Below are positions 62,783 through 64,000 of a stretch of DNA of 64,000 nucleotides, in pieces. The stretch is from contig NZ_CP102252.1 of the NCBI RefSeq assembly GCF_025145645.1, positions 1,798,001 through 1,862,000 on the forward strand. The letters are read 5' to 3'. A program made the translations under genes and the position numbers. This stretch comes from Alistipes senegalensis JC50. Its GTDB lineage: Bacteria > Bacteroidota > Bacteroidia > Bacteroidales > Rikenellaceae. The first letter of the stretch is position 1. Each line of letters begins with the position of its first letter. The notes under the pieces are model-generated. The model did no database searches. It saw nothing but the letters and a program-made list of their open reading frames with translations, and was not told the DNA's origin.

Positions 62783-63835
62783 TCAGAATAGCGAGTCGAT
62801 GTTTTCGCGGATCAGAATCTCGATCGGCGTGTGCTTGATGATTTGTTCGTGCTGTCCGTAAAGGATGTATTCCAGTACGTATTTGATGCTTTGGTACCCC
62901 TGTACGTCGGGGCGTTCCGACAGCAGGAATGACAGATAGCCTTTTTTCAGATATTCGATGTTCTTTTGCGTCACGCCGCAGCCGATCACCTTGACTCCGG
63001 TGATGCCGTGGTGTTCCAGGTAGCTGGCGAAAATGTATGACCGGGAGTTGAAAAGCACGGCGCCGCCGATGTCGTTTTCTCCGGAGAAGAGCCGGTCGAA
63101 CTCTTTCCAGCTCTGCTCGATGTCCTGGCTGTAATAATTGGCGTAGAGGAATCTGTTTTTGCTCGATACGGTGTCGAAATATTCGAAGAACCCGGCTTTG
63201 CGCACGACCGTCTGCAACGAACTTTCGTTTCCCGAACGCACGGCGTGCAGGATGGCGATGTCTTTTTCTTCGCCGATCACGTCCGAGAGGAGTTTGGCCT
63301 CGATGTATCCGAGCATCCGCGAATCGGGGCCGAAGAACGCCCGCTGGTTGCACGACGGGATGAGCGTGTCGATGAAGACATAGGGGGTTCCCTGTTCGTC
63401 GAGCTTGCGGGAGAAGAGCACGGTTTCCTCGCGGAAAGTCGGGCCGATGATCATGGCGTCGCAGGCGTATTCCAACGCCTGGCTGTAAGCCGTGCGGCAG
63501 GAATAGAGGTCGAACTGGTCGTAATAGAAGGTTTTCGTTTCGGTGCGAATCTTCGAAAAGTCGTAGAGCGCCTGATGGATGCCCTTTTCGATCTGTTCCC
63601 AATATTCACCCTGCTGATGGCTGGGAAGGACGATCGCAAGGGTGATTTTGCGTTTGACGCCGATGGACGAAACGAGCAGGTTGGGGCGGTAGAGTATCTT
63701 TTCGAGCACCTGTTCCACCTTCTTCCTGCTTTTTTCCGAAACGTCGCCCCGGTTGTGCAGCACCCGATCGACCGTACCGACCGATACGCCGGCCATTGCG
63801 GCGATATCCTTGATCTTATAATTTTTGCGGTCCAT
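62783..63835 (-). CDS. LacI-family transcriptional regulator
   Basis: This 350-residue regulator begins with a LacI helix-turn-helix (YKIKDIAAMAGVSVGTVDRVLH then NRGDVSEKSR) and a periplasmic-binding-protein-like sensor domain (ITLAIVLPSHQQGEYWEQIE, CDAMIIGPTF, YVFIDTLIPS, GVKVIGCGV). The ATG at 63835 is chosen; a longer frame continues into the upstream gene's noncoding strand. It lies 44 bases after a nagB-like gene on the same strand, so an amino-sugar or related ligand is plausible. A 14-base palindrome lies just upstream of its ATG. Confidence 0.9.
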   Translation of the reverse strand: MDRKNYKIKDIAAMAGVSVGTVDRVLHNRGDVSEKSRKKVEQVLEKILYRPNLLVSSIGVKRKITLAIVLPSHQQGEYWEQIEKGIHQALYDFSKIRTETKTFYYDQFDLYSCRTAYSQALEYACDAMIIGPTFREETVLFSRKLDEQGTPYVFIDTLIPSCNQRAFFGPDSRMLGYIEAKLLSDVIGEEKDIAILHAVRSGNESSLQTVVRKAGFFEYFDTVSSKNRFLYANYYSQDIEQSWKEFDRLFSGENDIGGAVLFNSRSYIFASYLEHHGITGVKVIGCGVTQKNIEYLKKGYLSFLLSERPDVQGYQSIKYVLEYILYGQHEQIIKHTPIEILIRENIDSLF

Positions 63836-63847
63836 AAGGCGAAAGTA

Positions 63848-63861
63848 CGAAAATATTTTCG
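63848..63861. promoter_or_regulatory. Candidate operator palindrome upstream of the LacI gene
   Basis: CGAAAATATTTTCG is a perfect 14-base palindrome in the 44-base gap between the nagB-like stop and the regulator ATG. A weak -7-like TACTTTCG (minus strand, 63847-63840) lies next to it. It would suit autoregulation by the LacI-family protein. Confidence 0.45.
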
Positions 63862-63879
63862 ATTGGTAATGGATTCCGC

Positions 63880-64000
63880 TCAGATTCTCAGCAGCGAAGC
63901 CGCTCCTTCGTCGAGGAAAAGCGCCGCGTCGTCGTGGGTACGGAGGATCGAAGCCGGGCATTTTTCCGAAATGGGACCGTAAAGTGCGTCGTGCACGGCT
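63880..64000 (-). CDS. nagB: NagB-like glucosamine-6-phosphate deaminase, C-terminal fragment
   Basis: Only the last 39 or so residues are in the window; the 5' part runs off the right edge. They read AVHDALYGPISEKCPASILR, then THDDAALFLDEGAASLL, close to the C-terminal end of NagB-family proteins (P-A-S-I-L followed by an acidic DE-A-A-S motif). NagB converts glucosamine-6-phosphate to fructose-6-phosphate and ammonia. The short length leaves a related sugar-phosphate isomerase possible. It is followed by the LacI regulator. Confidence 0.6.
   Translation of the reverse strand, partial: AVHDALYGPISEKCPASILRTHDDAALFLDEGAASLLRI

Noticed and set aside
1..64000. tRNA or rRNA genes
   Set aside because: No T-loop-like GGTTCRA sequence within a plausible cloverleaf and no rRNA-like stretch was noticed by eye on either strand; a dedicated scan was not possible.

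Overview
The window looks like chromosomal DNA of a high-GC Bacteroidales bacterium, most likely Alistipes or a close Rikenellaceae relative (inference). Supporting signs are SusC/SusD pairs, a one-protein hybrid two-component regulator, promoters of the Bacteroidetes type (TTTG, about 19 bases, TAnnTTTG), no clear Shine-Dalgarno sequences, and a GC content unusually high for this order.

Layout. (1) 1-454: 3' truncated acyltransferase gene on the minus strand. (2) 548-10333: a shortened division and cell-wall (dcw) cluster, rsmH-ftsL-ftsI-murE-mraY-murD-ftsW, followed by an S4 RNA-binding protein. mraZ is not immediately upstream of rsmH, and murG, murC, ftsQ, ftsA and ftsZ do not follow ftsW. 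(3) 10334-11152: an 819-base noncoding island with three tandem 63-65 bp repeats, a long hairpin, and two homologous structured elements. Each element has its own minus-strand promoter and covarying helices, so they look like a tandem pair of small RNAs. (4) 11153-12297: pth and rplY. (5) 12539-51103: a large polysaccharide utilisation locus (PUL). A minus-strand hybrid two-component regulator lies between two plus-strand blocks. The left block has a six-hairpin protein and a DUF5722-like TIM-barrel protein. The right block has two SusC/SusD pairs, GH2, GH106, a frameshifted beta-helix lipoprotein, GH3, three GH78-like proteins and a SASA acetylesterase. (6) 51168-54174: galE (minus), then kbl and an Lrp/AsnC regulator (plus). 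(7) 54234-64000: a minus-strand series, read from right to left: nagB-like fragment, LacI regulator, ComEC-like protein, THUMP-like methyltransferase, YihY, DUF2520 protein, kdsC and a LacZ-type GH2.

How the genes work together. The PUL encodes uptake (two TonB-dependent SusC transporters with SusD lipoproteins) and sequential trimming. GH78 and GH106 enzymes would remove alpha-L-rhamnose, GH2 and GH3 enzymes would remove beta-linked sugars, and the esterase would remove acetyl groups. The enzyme set suggests a rhamnose-rich, acetylated plant glycan such as a rhamnogalacturonan-type pectin or rhamnose-capped heteroglycan; the substrate is inferred, not shown.

AT-rich elements built from AATTAAAAAT, TAAGAAT and GAAAAAT words occur at four intergenic sites. 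At three of them they are inverted-repeat pairs that supply or overlap the stop codon of the upstream gene and form the leader of the next gene. Two of these lie inside the dcw operon.
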